Counted from the first letter of the stretch, positions 46,001 through 57,158 are shown. The stretch: 64,000 nt of DNA from Heliocidaris tuberculata (GCA_025618425.1 CM046844.1:4527177-4591176); one strand, 5' to 3'. A program made the numbers and translations. The notes: generated by a model from the letters alone, not told the origin.

Positions 46001-47889
46001 GTGAAGAGGAGAAATGAAAATGATGGAAGAATTCAAATTAAGTGATATGTAATCATATGTCAAGCTTTTCGATCTCTGGGTTTCATAAAAGTCTTCAAGT
46101 TACAATCTCCCTTATGGATTTACTGCATTTCTTTCATAAAAATACCAAAAAATCGTCTTCATGGACATGGTCATGAAATTTGAATACTCATAAACCCAAT
46201 GTCAAAAGATTGCTCCGATTGGCCACTAGCTTTTCCAAGAACTGACCCCAGAAGCGGTTAATAGATGGGTCTGAGTTCAAAGTTTGATTCTCGCAGTTTC
46301 AGTGTGTAATCTAGACTATGCGTACATGTACGTACGTACATATGTACGTTACGTACTGGACCGGACCTACATACTATCAGCTACCACTACCAGCTACACT
46401 CATCCAATGTAGATCTAAAGTTATAATATAACCTTGTCCACAGTACTTCTAAACTAATATGGTCATGGTGAAAACACATAATGCTGCCCCCTAGCCTAGG
46501 CCTAGTACTGCTGTACTATACTACTGCCAACAACAATAAACAAATGCATATTTCCTATCCCCAGAGAGAGAGAGAGCAGCAGTGCAGAAGGCTCATTTGG
46601 TCTAAGCAAAAAAATATAATGAAGACAAAACTTAATGCTAAAAATTCCCTTTTTCCTGAATCAGTTGTTTAGCTGGTCACAAAACAAGAGGGACTTTCCA
46701 AGACAATTTGCTGGTAGATCTAAAAAGTGATAGATCTATTCCAAATTTCAGTCTTTTGATCTTGCATTTTTTTATGACTTATTGGCTATTGCCACAGATT
46801 ACTGTGTAGCGATGGAGAACGTGTATCACCAGCTGTGGGTTCTTTCCGACCTACTGCAGCTGGGTAAGTCCTAATATTTTGACTTCTAGCAGATCTAGAC
46901 TCCTAGTTGTATGTCTTGTAAAAATGTAACTAACTCAACTGTCATGACTGTGGAACTAGGATAATGATCTAGATCTAGATATATTTATGAATGACTATGG
47001 CAGTAAAATATGGTTGAAATAGAGGAAAAATAGAGAAAAAAACAGTGAGTAGCAGTGTAGCCTAGTAGGGACGGACGGTTACAAACTAAACTATCATATC
47101 ATCATCATCAGTATATGGAAGTAAAGAGGTAGAGTCTAGACTAGTCCTGTTGAGATTTCTGGGCATTCCTTCGAATCATCAGTGGTACATATTTCAACGT
47201 ACACTTAGATATTGAGCACACATGCATGGTAAATGGACATTTTAAGGAAGAATTTGGTGTTGAGAGGACCAATGATTGTCCAAACAGTGTTTGGATGAGT
47301 TTAGTGAAGATGCAGAGATGAAAGATGAAGGAAGGGCATTCCAAATCTCGACCACTCTCTAAGACTAGATCTAGAGTCTATTTCTTCTTAGAGCTGTGTT
47401 ACTGTTTAACTTCTGTTCTTGTACTGTAGTTAAAATTGAACTTAACTCTGAAACCCAAAATTTGTAACAGAACAGACATTACATTCATGACATTACCCTC
47501 TAGATCTAAATTAAAGTTAGATCTAGATCTCTAGACCTACTACTCTAGTAAGAGGGGTCAAATATTATGGGTAAAATGGGGTGACTATTTCGGGACAGGC
47601 CCCCGTCCCAGACTAGTATATCCTGACTGATGGATCCTGCATCCTGTCAAGTATCAACGTAGAAGTAGAAGTACTAGAGGTCTACTGTACTAGCGCCAAG
47701 CACAGGCGGCTAGCTAGCAGGGGCCAATACAGTACAGGCGGGCAGGCGTGGGCCGGGCCTGGCGACCATGGCGACTGTGTCTCAGACCCAGGCCAGAGTG
47801 ACATCTCTCACTCCACTCAGCCTCAAGATCAAAAACTGGAATATATTCTTACCTTTCCTAGCTGAGTTGTCTGCCTTTGTCCTGACCAT
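43062..47889 (-). CDS. PCLAF: PCNA clamp-associated factor (PAF15)
   Basis: Four exons on the minus strand: 47889-47853, 45998-45927, 45065-44900 and 43236-43062. Phases are 1, 1 and 2, giving 149 residues against 111 in human. The N-terminus MVRTKAD equals the human one. In the human protein VRTK mimics the histone H3 tail for UHRF1. K12 and K21, nine residues apart in AVAAKAPRK context, align with human K15 and K24, the mono-ubiquitin sites. The PIP box is Q58-K-S-I-S-K-F64-F65, preceded by YSGGNPV and PTPEWQ as in vertebrates. The KEN box K75-E-N77 is the APC/C degron. The extra length is an acidic Glu-rich tail ending SDSEDDDE. Donors are consensus except exon 3 (GAAAG|GTCTGT), which is weak. 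The protein acts in the nucleus at PCNA during replication and lesion bypass. An E2F-type site lies upstream. Confidence 0.92.
45446..45764. mobile_element. MITE with CGGGCTAACTCGGCACTAGG ends
   Basis: The left CGGGCTAACTCGGCACTAGG pairs with the right CCTAGTGCTAAGTTAGCCCG with two mismatches. About 319 bp, inside PCLAF intron 2. Confidence 0.7.
46803..46863. other. exon-like segment inside PCLAF intron 1, strand ambiguous
   Basis: On the minus strand, ACCCAG|CTGCAG to ACA|GTAATC (46859-46803) is an open 57-bp cassette. Its phase (1 to 1) would insert 19 residues into PCLAF after K12. On the plus strand the same DNA reads as an exon with acceptor TTGCCACAG, an ATG (46812) opening MENVYHQLWVLSDLLQL and a strong donor, CTGG|GTAAGT. 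The plus reading has better splice sites. Human PCLAF has no such insert. Confidence 0.3.
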
Positions 47890-48010
47890 GATGCGAGTTG
47901 ACAAAACAAGTCAAATTTCACAATAATCAACGAGAAAGAAGTGTCGAATCTTAACAATGTTCGGATCCAGTAATCATTACCCGCGTAGCCACACGTACAC
48001 GTATTGAAAT

Positions 48011-48018
48011 TTTCCCGC
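48011..48018 (-). promoter_or_regulatory. PCLAF: E2F-type site upstream of PCLAF
   Basis: TTTCCCGC on the plus strand (GCGGGAAA on the gene strand), 122 bp above the ATG. Vertebrate PCLAF is a cell-cycle, E2F-controlled gene, which fits. No TATA box was seen near it. Confidence 0.5.
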
Positions 48019-48069
48019 GTTTTGGGTCAAAGGTCAGTCAGTCAGAAGCGCAGCGCAAGCGCGCGTGCA

Positions 48070-49010
48070 CGATTCGTCCCACAGATGTTTTAAGAATCGG
48101 CCAAGCAAACAACTCGCCTTTGAATTTTAGAACAGTTTGCCTGGGGGGTTAAAAAAAAAAAAAAGGTAGGTTATAAAAATGCAGTGGTGAGTTTCCTCTT
48201 GACAATTGATACCTCAGCGACTCACCTTCTTTTTCTCTCTTCCCCTCTCAAAAACCCTTTCGGCTAGAGTAGGCCTATATATTCACCTCTAAGAGAAAGC
48301 GGGGTGAAATGGGACGCGGGAGAACTTGGACACCACCCTAACTAAAAAAATAATTAACCTTTTATAAATTAGTTTGAATCCTCCGAAAGGTCTTAACTAT
48401 CAATGTTTACAAATACATCCACAGCTATACTGCGATTTTGCTTCAGGTTTAATTTTCATTTCTTTTTTGGATCACTTTTTTCTATTTTTCACCATTCCAT
48501 TTCAAATATTTTATTTACAATTATACCACTTGGCTAAAGAGAACACCCCGCATACAGCATATAAGTCTTATTATGGCCCTATAATTTACAGTAATATTTT
48601 TAGCGATAAATACCAACAATAATATTTTACAGGCATTTCTTATTGGTTTTTTTACTATCGGGGTGAACTGGGAAATCATGTCCTGCAGACAACTATCAGA
48701 AAAAAATGGTTATTTTAGCATTTTCAAGAGTTTTGTCCCATTTCTCCCCGACTCACAGTGGGCAAGAATTAATGGCTCCAAATTGCGCCAAAGTTCATAT
48801 TCACTGAGTTTTTAGATGACGGGTCTATGGGTATTCAGACCCGTAGAATCCAGTGAAAATATTTTCAAATACCTATGACGTCATTGAAATACCGATTTCT
48901 GATACATATTTCTGGTATTAAAATGATTTTCCTACTTCAGAAAATTGATAATGCGATCTCTACGCTTGTATATCAAAAAGTGAAAACGGTGATAAAGCTC
49001 AGGCATATGG
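48070..49010. other. no gene recognised
   Basis: AT-rich DNA upstream of PCLAF with no exon-like signal. Near its right edge, GGCCCTGTCACACC (about 49020) looks like a DNA-transposon terminus. Confidence 0.4.
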
Positions 49011-49125
49011 TACGTAAAGGCCCTGTCACACCTTTCCGGGCAAGCTACGCGGGCTTGTTGCGTGTATGGATTTTCCAGCACGCAGAATAGTTTTATGGAA
49101 GGCCATCGACGCCATAAATCGTATC

Positions 49126-49310
49126 GGATACGTATGCTCTATTTAACGTACGTACCGGATACGTATGCTCTATTCAACGTACGTACCGGATACGTATGCT
49201 CAAATAGAGCATACGTATGCAAACGGACCAATCATAGAGCTGCATTTAAGCATACGTATGCTGAGAAAACTTGCATACGTATGCAATTTAGTTTAGCATA
49301 CGTATGCTCT
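49126..49310. repeat. cluster of seven TACGTA palindromes
   Basis: Three GGATACGTATGCTC copies are followed by four complete GCATACGTATGC 12-bp palindromes within ~185 bp. The first three are in a tandem ~35-bp unit with AACGTACGTACC. Two GAGCATACG/CGTATGCTC pairs can also fold into longer hairpins. Confidence 0.85.
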
Positions 49311-49488
49311 GTTAACTCGAGTACCGCCCAAGCAGCTGTTGTTTTGTCACTGCGGCGGCAGTGGGTGGTCCGTTATCAGTGTAGCGAAGAATGCCTAGTC
49401 TCAGCCATCAGTCTAGATATCAGTGAGCTCATCAATGAGCACCCAAGCCTATTATAATCATCACAAAAAGATATTAAGGCAGAATTCT

Positions 49489-50190
49489 GAGGGGCGTCGA
49501 TACTGGGGGGGGGGGGGGGGCAGGGAGGGCAACTGAGAGAAAGATAACGGTTCGTATCACCTTTTTTTAGGTTGAAAGTTAGTTCGACGCCCGGACTGCT
49601 TTTCAGTTATTTGGACGCAATACTGCTCTGTATGTAATAGGGATGGGTGCAGGGAGGGGGAGTTTTTCCCCTCCCGCGCGAAGCGCGAAAGCTCTGACGT
49701 TTTATAGCAAATTGAGAGAAAGATAACGGTACCTTTTTTAGGCGGAAAGTTAGTTCGACGCCCGGACTGCTTTTCAGTTATTTAGAGGGAGTACTGCACT
49801 GTATGTAACAGGGGTGGGTGAAGGGAGGGAGGGGGTGGGGGGTTCCCCCTTCCCGCGCAAAATATGAAACATAACGGCTCGTAGCACTATTTTTTAAGGC
49901 GGAAAGTTATTTCGACGCTCAGGCTGCTTTTTAATTATTTGGACGCAATAATGCACTGTATCCAGGGGCCGGTGGGTGCAGGGAGGGGGGGGGGGGGGGG
50001 GGTTCCCGCTTCCCGAGCAAAGCGCGAAAGGCCTGACGTTTTATAGCAAATTTGAGAGAAATGGCTCGTATCACCTTTTTTTTAGGCTGAAAGTTAGTTC
50101 GATGCCCGCGCTGCTTTTCCTGCACAGTATCCAGGGGCCGGTGGGTGCAGGGAGGGGGGGGGGTCCCGCTTCCCGCGCGAAAGCTCTTAC

Positions 50191-50233
<43 letters not shown>

Positions 50234-53200
50234 TTGATTTATTTTCTTCTGCATTCATATGAGTACAACATTTTTCGGTAACATATATGAAATAAAATAC
50301 AAAAGTACTTTTTGACAATAAATCATAAATAAGTATATGTAACAATAATTTTTCAAAAACAAACACGAAATGATGAATTGTCAAATTATTGTAATTCATC
50401 AAATATAAAGTCATTTGCGGAAGAAGGACTACCATTATAAGCAATTTGCTTGAGAATATGGCAGCTCCAGACAAATATTATGAAATAGCTAAAACATGTT
50501 TAAATAAGCAGAATGGATAAATAATTGAAATCCTAAATTAAAAGCATATTAATGATGATGTTGATGATGGAATGATGATGGTGATGATGATGATGATGAT
50601 GATGATGACGATGATAACGGTGATGATGATGATGATGATGATGAAGAGTTGACACAGAAATTTTACCTTGTATATTCAGATAGTAACATCGTTTTAACTT
50701 TGGCTTTAAATGAGTAAAGGGAACAACAGGATTTAATGAATTTTGGGAGAGAATTCCATAGGTCTGGACCATGGTGTCTTATTGATCTATGGGCAATCAG
50801 TAAGTTTGGGTTGACTAGATGAAAATTGGAGGAATTGCGAGTAGGGTAGGAGTGAATAGTGTTATTTAAATTATAAAAGTTTTGAAATGAAAGAGGGAGC
50901 AAGTCATTTAGATACTTAAATATGAACAGTAAACTTTGTAGTGAATTGATGTCGAATACTGTTAGAGTTTTCAGTTGGTAAAATATTGGTCTGGTGTGAG
51001 ATAAATATGGTGAACCGGTACATATGCGAAGGGCTTTCTTTTGCAATAAGTAAATAGAGTTGATTTTTGTTTTGTCGGTGGTGGCCCATACTAAATTGCA
51101 ATATGTTATATATGGTAATATCAATGAATTATAAAGCATTATGAGCGTTTTACAAGGGAAAAATCTCTTTACTTTATAAAGTATACCAACATTCCTAGAA
51201 ATAGAAGTAGTTATATGACGTATATGTTCATTCCAATTTAAATTTTCATCGATAATGGCACCCAAAAATGTTGTATGTCTCTTTCTTTCTAGAGGTACAT
51301 TATCTATAAGTATGTTGTAAGGAAAATCAATGACATGAGAATTTACGTGCTTGAAATACATGAAATTGGTTTTATCTAAATTAAGGGACAATTTATAGCA
51401 AATATGAGAGAAAGTTAACGGCTCGTAGCACCTTTTTTAGGCTGAAAGTTAGTTCGACGCCGGGCTGCTTTTTAATTATTTGGACGCAATACTGCATTGT
51501 ATACAGGGGTTGTTAAAGGGAGGGGGGGGGGGGGGGGGGTTCTCCCTTCCCGAGCAAAGCGCGAAAGGTCTGACGTTTTATAGCAAATTTGAGAGAAAGT
51601 TAACAGCTCGTAGCACCTATTTTTTAGGCTGAAAGTTAGTTCGACGCCCGGGCTGCTTTTCAAATTATTTGGACGCAATAATACACAGTATCCAGGGGCC
51701 GGTGGGTGCAGGGAAGGGGGGGGGGGGGGTTCCCGCTTCCCGCGCAAAAGCTCTTACGTTTTATAGCAAATATGAGAGAAAGTTAACGGCTCGTAGCACC
51801 TTTTTTAGGCTGAAAGTTAGTTCGACGCCGGGCTGCTTTTTAATTATTTGGACGCAATACTGCATTGTATACAGGGGTTGGTGCAGGGAGGGGGGGGGGG
51901 GGTTCTCCCTTCCCGAGCAAAGTGCGAAAGGTCTGACGTTTTATAGCAAATTTGAGAGAAATGGCTCGTAGCACCTTTTTTTAGGCTGAAAGTTAGTTCG
52001 ATGCCCGCGCTGCTTTTCCTGCACAGTATCCAGGGGCCGGTGGGTGTAGGATGGGGGGGGGGGGGGGGGGGGAGTTTTCCGCTTCCCGGACGAAAGCTCT
52101 TACGTTTTATAGCAAATATGAGAGAAAGTTAACGGCTCGTAGCACCTTTTTTAAGCTGAAAGTTAGTTCGACGCCCGGGCTGCTTTTCAATTATTTGGAC
52201 GCCATAATGCATTGTATCCAGGGGCCGGTGGGTGTAGGGTGGGGGGGGGGGGGGGGGGAGTTTTCCGCTTCCCGGACGAAAGCTCTTACGTTTTATAGCA
52301 AATATGAGAGAAAGTTAACGGCTCGTAGCACCTTTTTTAGGCTGAAAGTTAGTTCGACGCCGGGCTGCTTTTTAATTATTTGGACGCAATACTGCATTGT
52401 ATACAGGGGTTGGTGCAGGGAGGGGGGGGGGGGGGGGTTCTCCCTTCCCGAGCAAAGTGCGAAAGGTCTGACGTTTTATAGCAAATTTGAGAGAAATGGC
52501 TCGTAGCACCTTTTTTTAGGCTGAAAGTTAGTTCGATGCCCGCGCTGCTTTTCCTGCACAGTATCCAGGGGCCGGTGGGTGTAGGATGGGGGGGGGGGGG
52601 GGGGGAGTTTTCCGCTTCCCGGACGAAAGCTCTGACGTCTTATAGCAAATTTGAGAGAAAGTTAACGGCTCGTAGCACCTTTTTTTTTAGGCTGAAAGTT
52701 AGTTCGACGCCCGGGCTGCTTTTCAATTATTTGGACGCAATAATGCACAGTATCCAGGGGCCGGTAGGTGGGCGGGAGGGGGGGGGGGGGGGGGTCCCGC
52801 TTCCCGCGCGAAAGCTCTTACGTTTTATAGCAAATATGAGAGAAAGTTAACGGCTCGTAGCACCTTTTTTAAGCTGAAAGTTAGTTCGACGCCCGGGCTG
52901 CTTTTCAATTATTTGGACGCCATAATGCATTGTATCCAGGGGCCCGGTGGGTGTAGGGTGGGGGGGGGGGGGGGGGAGTTTTCCGCTTCCCGGAGGAAAG
53001 CTCTGACGTCTTATAGCAAATTTGAGAGAAAGTTAACGGCTCGTAGCACCATTTTTTTTAGGCTGAAAGTTAGTTCGACGCCCGGGCTGCTTTTCAATTA
53101 TTTGGACGCAATAATGCACAGTATCCAGGGGCCGGTAGGTGGCGGGAGGGGGGGGGGGGGGGGGGGGGGGTCCCGCTTCCCGCGCGAAAGCTCTTACGTT

Positions 53201-53437
53201 TTATAGCAAATATGAGAGAAAGTTAACGGCTCGTAGTACCATTTTTTAAGGCGGAAAGTTAGTTTGAAGCGATGCTTTTCAATTATTTGGACGCAATACT
53301 GCACTGTATCCAGGGGCCGGTGGGTGCAGTGAGGGGGGGGGGGGTCCTCCTTCCCGCGCGAAGCGCGAAAACTTTGACGTTTTAGCAAAATCTGAGAGAA
53401 AGATAACGGCTTGTAGCACCTTTTTAGGCTTTTTTCT
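49489..53437. repeat. tandem array of ~180-bp units with poly-G runs
   Basis: About 15 recognisable units. Each has, in order, a G-run of roughly 9-25, TTCCCGCTTCCCGCGCGAAA, CTCTGACGTTTTATAGCAAA, GAGAGAAAGTTAACGGCTCG, GCTGAAAGTTAGTTCGACGC, CTGCTTTTCAATTATTTGG and CAGTATCCAGGGGCCGGTGG. Unit subtypes recur every third unit: 51850 with 52385, and 52050 with 52587, ~536 bp apart. This is a higher-order repeat. The frames running through it are not genes. Confidence 0.9.
50192..51391 (-). mobile_element. 5'-truncated non-LTR retrotransposon with RT C-terminus
   Basis: On the minus strand an open frame (51391-50663) encodes the end of a reverse transcriptase, ~240 residues. Typical LINE signatures are FLGAIIDENLNWNEHI, LILPYITYCNLVWATT and LLQKKALRICTG, with HHGPDLWNSLPKFIK near the end. 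A GAT-type microsatellite (50551-50644) and a 40-nt poly-A (poly-T on plus from 50192) follow. It resembles CR1/Jockey-type elements. It interrupts one unit of the tandem array: CTCTTACG stands at the left edge and TTTATAGCAAATATGAG resumes at the right. The array therefore predates the insertion. Only the C-terminal part remains, with no endonuclease. Confidence 0.85.
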
Positions 53438-54060
53438 CTCTCACTTCCCCCGCTTTTTCGCTCTCACTAAATTTTAAAGGGGCTGAATGGGGCGGCATGT
53501 CCCCCGGGCCCCCTGGCTACGCCTGTGGTGGTGGGTTGTGCCACCCAGACTCCCCCAAGTGGCAAACGCCTATTAATGCACGATAATGATAAATGAATGT
53601 AATAAAAGAGTTACATTAGCGAGAAAATTAACGGGATAAAAACTGGTGGAAAACTTTGAGTATAACCCTCTTAATCATAAATGACCACTACCAGACGTTT
53701 TAAGTGGTAGGTTGTGAGCGCCGGAGGCCCAAATTGTAAAATAAAAAATAGAATAATAAAAATAAAATAAGTCAACTAGATCAGAGAGAAAAGACGTTCT
53801 AAGAGATGGGTTGTCAATACCAGACGCCCCCAAATGCCAAACGCCCATAACTGATTAAAAAATTTGGAAATGAAGTAAAATAAAAGAGCTAGACATTTTG
53901 AGTGGTGGGTTATGTTCCTGCCAGACGCCCCCACAAATCCAAAACGCCCGTCAGTGGTGAATAACGATAATAAATGAATATAATAAAAGAGATACATTAG
54001 CGAGAAAGGTAACGGATTGAAAGCTATAGTGGAATATGTAGAGCTTAACCCTACGGAAAG
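53438..54060. repeat. diverged direct repeats beside the array
   Basis: Blocks such as AGACGCCCCCAAATGCCAAA and ATAAAAGAGATACATTAGCG occur in two or three diverged copies (about 53540-53640, 53820-53850 and 53920-54020). CCCCCTGGCTACGCC at about 53509 resembles the terminus of a poly-G-flanked element. Confidence 0.5.
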
Positions 54061-54830
54061 AGCACACAGTCACCACAGCGTGAAAACACAGTGTGAACCA
54101 CAGTGTGGTCACACAGTTTTCACATAGTCATTCCACTGCGATAAATTGGAACACTTTTTCACTCAGTGGTCCACAGTGTGTCCACACTGTGACTCACAGT
54201 ATGATCACAGTGTGGTCAGTATCATAGTTCACACTGTGAACACCCTATGAACACACTCTAGCCCACAGTGTGTCCACCCTGTGGCTCACAGTGTTAACAG
54301 TGTGGTCACTCACTGTCGTCCACACTAACACTATGTGAACCACAGTGTGTCCACACTGTGGATCCTCTCACACAGTGACCTCTTAGCCATCAATTCACAC
54401 AGTGAAATTTGACCAGTGATGTCTCACACACACAGTGTACTATCTCACACAGTGAACTCTCAGCCATACTCCGGTATCTTTCACACAGTGAACTATCTCA
54501 CACAGTGAACTCTCAGCCATATTGTGGAATCTTTCACGGTGTACTATCTCACACAGTGAACTCTCAGCCATATTGTGGAATCTTTCACGGTGTACTATCT
54601 CACACAGTGAACTCTTAGCCATTACTGTGGTATCTTTCACAGAGTGAACTCTCTCTCACACTTTGGTACCTTTCACATAGTGCACTTTTACCACACTGTG
54701 GTAATTTCACAAAGTGAGATTTTAAGCATGTACTCTATGGTATCAATCACACAGTGAACACTTCTATATAGTGAGTTTAACCACAGAGTCAACTCCCAGC
54801 CACCCTGTGGAAAAAAATACAAACCACACA
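54061..54830. repeat. CACAGTG/CACTGTG palindromic minisatellite
   Basis: Dozens of copies of CACACTGTG, CACAGTGTG or variants stand 10-25 bp apart. Within it a ~54-bp unit, starting CTCACACAGTGAACTCTCAG, is repeated in tandem between about 54494 and 54620. Spacing is irregular elsewhere. Confidence 0.9.
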
Positions 54831-55054
54831 GCATAAGAATCACTCAATGAAAAGCATATAGAAGTGTTGTCTGCTGTAAAATCCATACTCTCTGTGCTAT
54901 ATATATGCACTATTCTTGAAATATGGGTCTTTGAAATTATCCATCTAAGAAGGAATTATTTCTTTTGAAATATGTGTGTTAATTTTTTACACATCGAAGA
55001 CCAAGTGATGGACTTGTGTTTTGTGAGTTCACCATTCTATAGGCCTTTCACTGT

Positions 55055-55362
55055 CAATCACCATACTGATAACACTGCATCCTCTTTGCTGGTACTCCTA
55101 GGTGGAAGAAAATCCAAGACATTCAGTTAACTTTCAACAATTTTAATACAACAAAAACAATAAGGCAAGAATAATGCTTGCTACAATAAACCCTGTCAAC
55201 ATTTCATTTTCAATCACCATACTAATAATACTGCATCCCCTTTGTGGGTTCTCCTAGGTGGCAGAAAATTCAAGATGTTCAGTTAACTTTTAACAAATTT
55301 AATCCAAAATAATAATAAGGCAAGAATAATGCATGCTACAATAAACCCTGTCAACAGTTGAA
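55055..55362. repeat. tandem duplication of a ~155-bp segment
   Basis: Two copies start at TCAATCACCATACT (about 55055 and 55210). Each contains TCTCCTAGGTGG/ACTCCTAGGTGG, TTCAGTTAACTTT and CAATAAACCCTGTCAACA. Confidence 0.85.
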
Positions 55363-55556
55363 AAGGAATACATGAACATGCATATCCAGTGGAAACTTAG
55401 TAAACAATGTTTCTTCTTCTTCTTCTTCCTCTTCTTTTCATCAGTTATCTTTATATCATGTTTTCTTTAATTTTGAATACAAAACAAGACAAGGATATGT
55501 ATCATTTAATAAGCCCTGCCAATATGTATATACATGTATAAGCTTTAAAATGTTCT

Positions 55557-55724
55557 GGGGTGTTTCATAAAGCTATTCGTAAGTTACGCACGACTTTACG
55601 AACGACTGGTGATCAGTTCTTGTGCTCAATGATTGAGAATCTGATTAGTAATAGCACCCAAGAACATGTTCCAATCATTCGTAAAGTCATGCGTAACTTT
55701 ACGAACAGCTTTATGAAACACCCC
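55557..55724. mobile_element. MITE with GGGGTGTTTCATAAAGCT ends
   Basis: The left GGGGTGTTTCATAAAGCTAT pairs with AGCTTTATGAAACACCCC on the right. TTCGTAAGTTACGC and its inverse lie inside. 168 bp. Confidence 0.75.
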
Positions 55725-55779
55725 ATGATATGACGGCAAGAGCATCCAAAACTCTGCAAGGTTGGTAACTTGCATTAGA

Positions 55780-56208
55780 CTTCATGATCACATTACCCCA
55801 ATCTTACAAAAACTTCATTTGCTTCCAGTAAGACAGCGTACCTGTATCAGGAACCTACGCTCTAAGTCAAAATGACAATCAGTTTCTCACTCAGTGTTGA
55901 CAAATTTTAATGGTGCAAGATCATTTCAACAACCTGCAGCAGAGTTGTGGAATAAGCTACCTAACAATCTTAGACAGGCTGATACAGTCAAGCATTTTGA
56001 GGGTCTGTTAAAAGACACATTTCTTTCTTTCTTTCTTTAACAAATTATTTTCTTGTGTTGTGTGTCAAAGTACTTTTGCCTTATGTTTTACTGCCCTATA
56101 ACTCTATTTTTCCTTTTTCTTTCTTTTCTTTCTATAAAGCGCATAAGGAAATAAATTCATTTTTTGTGATATGCGCTATAAAAGAATGGTTCACTATTAT
56201 TATTATTG
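55780..56208 (+). pseudogene. degenerate LINE reverse-transcriptase C-terminus and 3' end
   Basis: At 55780 the translation reads LHDHITPILQKLHLLPVRQR, a typical CR1-type RT tail. After stops and a frame change, it continues from about 55911 as GARSFQQPAAELWNKLPNNL and FEGLLKDTF. A (TTTC)n tract follows. The 3' tail has GCGCTATAAAAGAATGG and ends in ATTATTATTATT, as in CR1-like elements. Confidence 0.7.
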
Positions 56209-56658
56209 AAAAAAAACAAACAGAAATACATAATAAAAAAAAAAAATCATTATATAAAAAATGAAAATTGCTGATGTTACAAATAACATTCCTACCAAAG
56301 ATTAACAATCTTTTGAGCATCAATTAGTGGAAAATATGATTTCACACATATCATTTCATATATAAAACAAAATCATTTTGAAGAATCAAAGTAAAAAATC
56401 CAAGTACAACCTATAGTCATGTAGATTACATTACCTTTAAGTAAATTTTCAGTGATCGACACCCAAGATGTGTGTGTGTGTGTGTGTGTGTTTGGAAGGG
56501 GGGGGGGGTCGGGTTTTTTATTCAACTGAAATATAATGGAAATTGTGCAATATTTGGAATTCAAACACAAACCTCATCGCAGGGTCTGTCAAATGCTGAT
56601 ACTGGGTCAGGGGTGGGACAGCTGGGGCATGTGATGTTTGCCTCCCTTTTATATCTGG

Positions 56659-57158
56659 NNNNNNNNNNNNNNNNNNNNNNNNNNNNNNNNNNNNNNNNNN
56701 NNNNNNNNNNNNNNNNNNNNNNNNNNNNNNNNNNNNNNNNNNNNNNNNNNNNNNNNNNNNNNNNNNNNNNNNNNNNNNNNNNNNNNNNNNNNNNNNNNNN
56801 NNNNNNNNNNNNNNNNNNNNNNNNNNNNNNNNNNNNNNNNNNNNNNNNNNNNNNNNNNNNNNNNNNNNNNNNNNNNNNNNNNNNNNNNNNNNNNNNNNNN
56901 NNNNNNNNNNNNNNNNNNNNNNNNNNNNNNNNNNNNNNNNNNNNNNNNNNNNNNNNNNNNNNNNNNNNNNNNNNNNNNNNNNNNNNNNNNNNNNNNNNNN
57001 NNNNNNNNNNNNNNNNNNNNNNNNNNNNNNNNNNNNNNNNNNNNNNNNNNNNNNNNNNNNNNNNNNNNNNNNNNNNNNNNNNNNNNNNNNNNNNNNNNNN
57101 NNNNNNNNNNNNNNNNNNNNNNNNNNNNNNNNNNNNNNNNNNNNNNNNNNNNNNNNNN
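56659..57158. other. assembly gap (500 N)
   Basis: Exactly 500 undetermined bases, a round number that suggests a placeholder gap of unknown true size. Confidence 0.99.

Noticed and set aside
51669..53206. Series of ~100-150-codon Gly-rich frames with repeated segments
   Set aside because: They are readings of the tandem array units with poly-G runs. They repeat because the DNA repeats, and they have no gene context.
54409..54640. Regular repeats that could be mistaken for a CRISPR array
   Set aside because: Spacers are themselves repeated or irregular, the core is palindromic and variable in spacing, and the DNA is eukaryotic with no cas genes.
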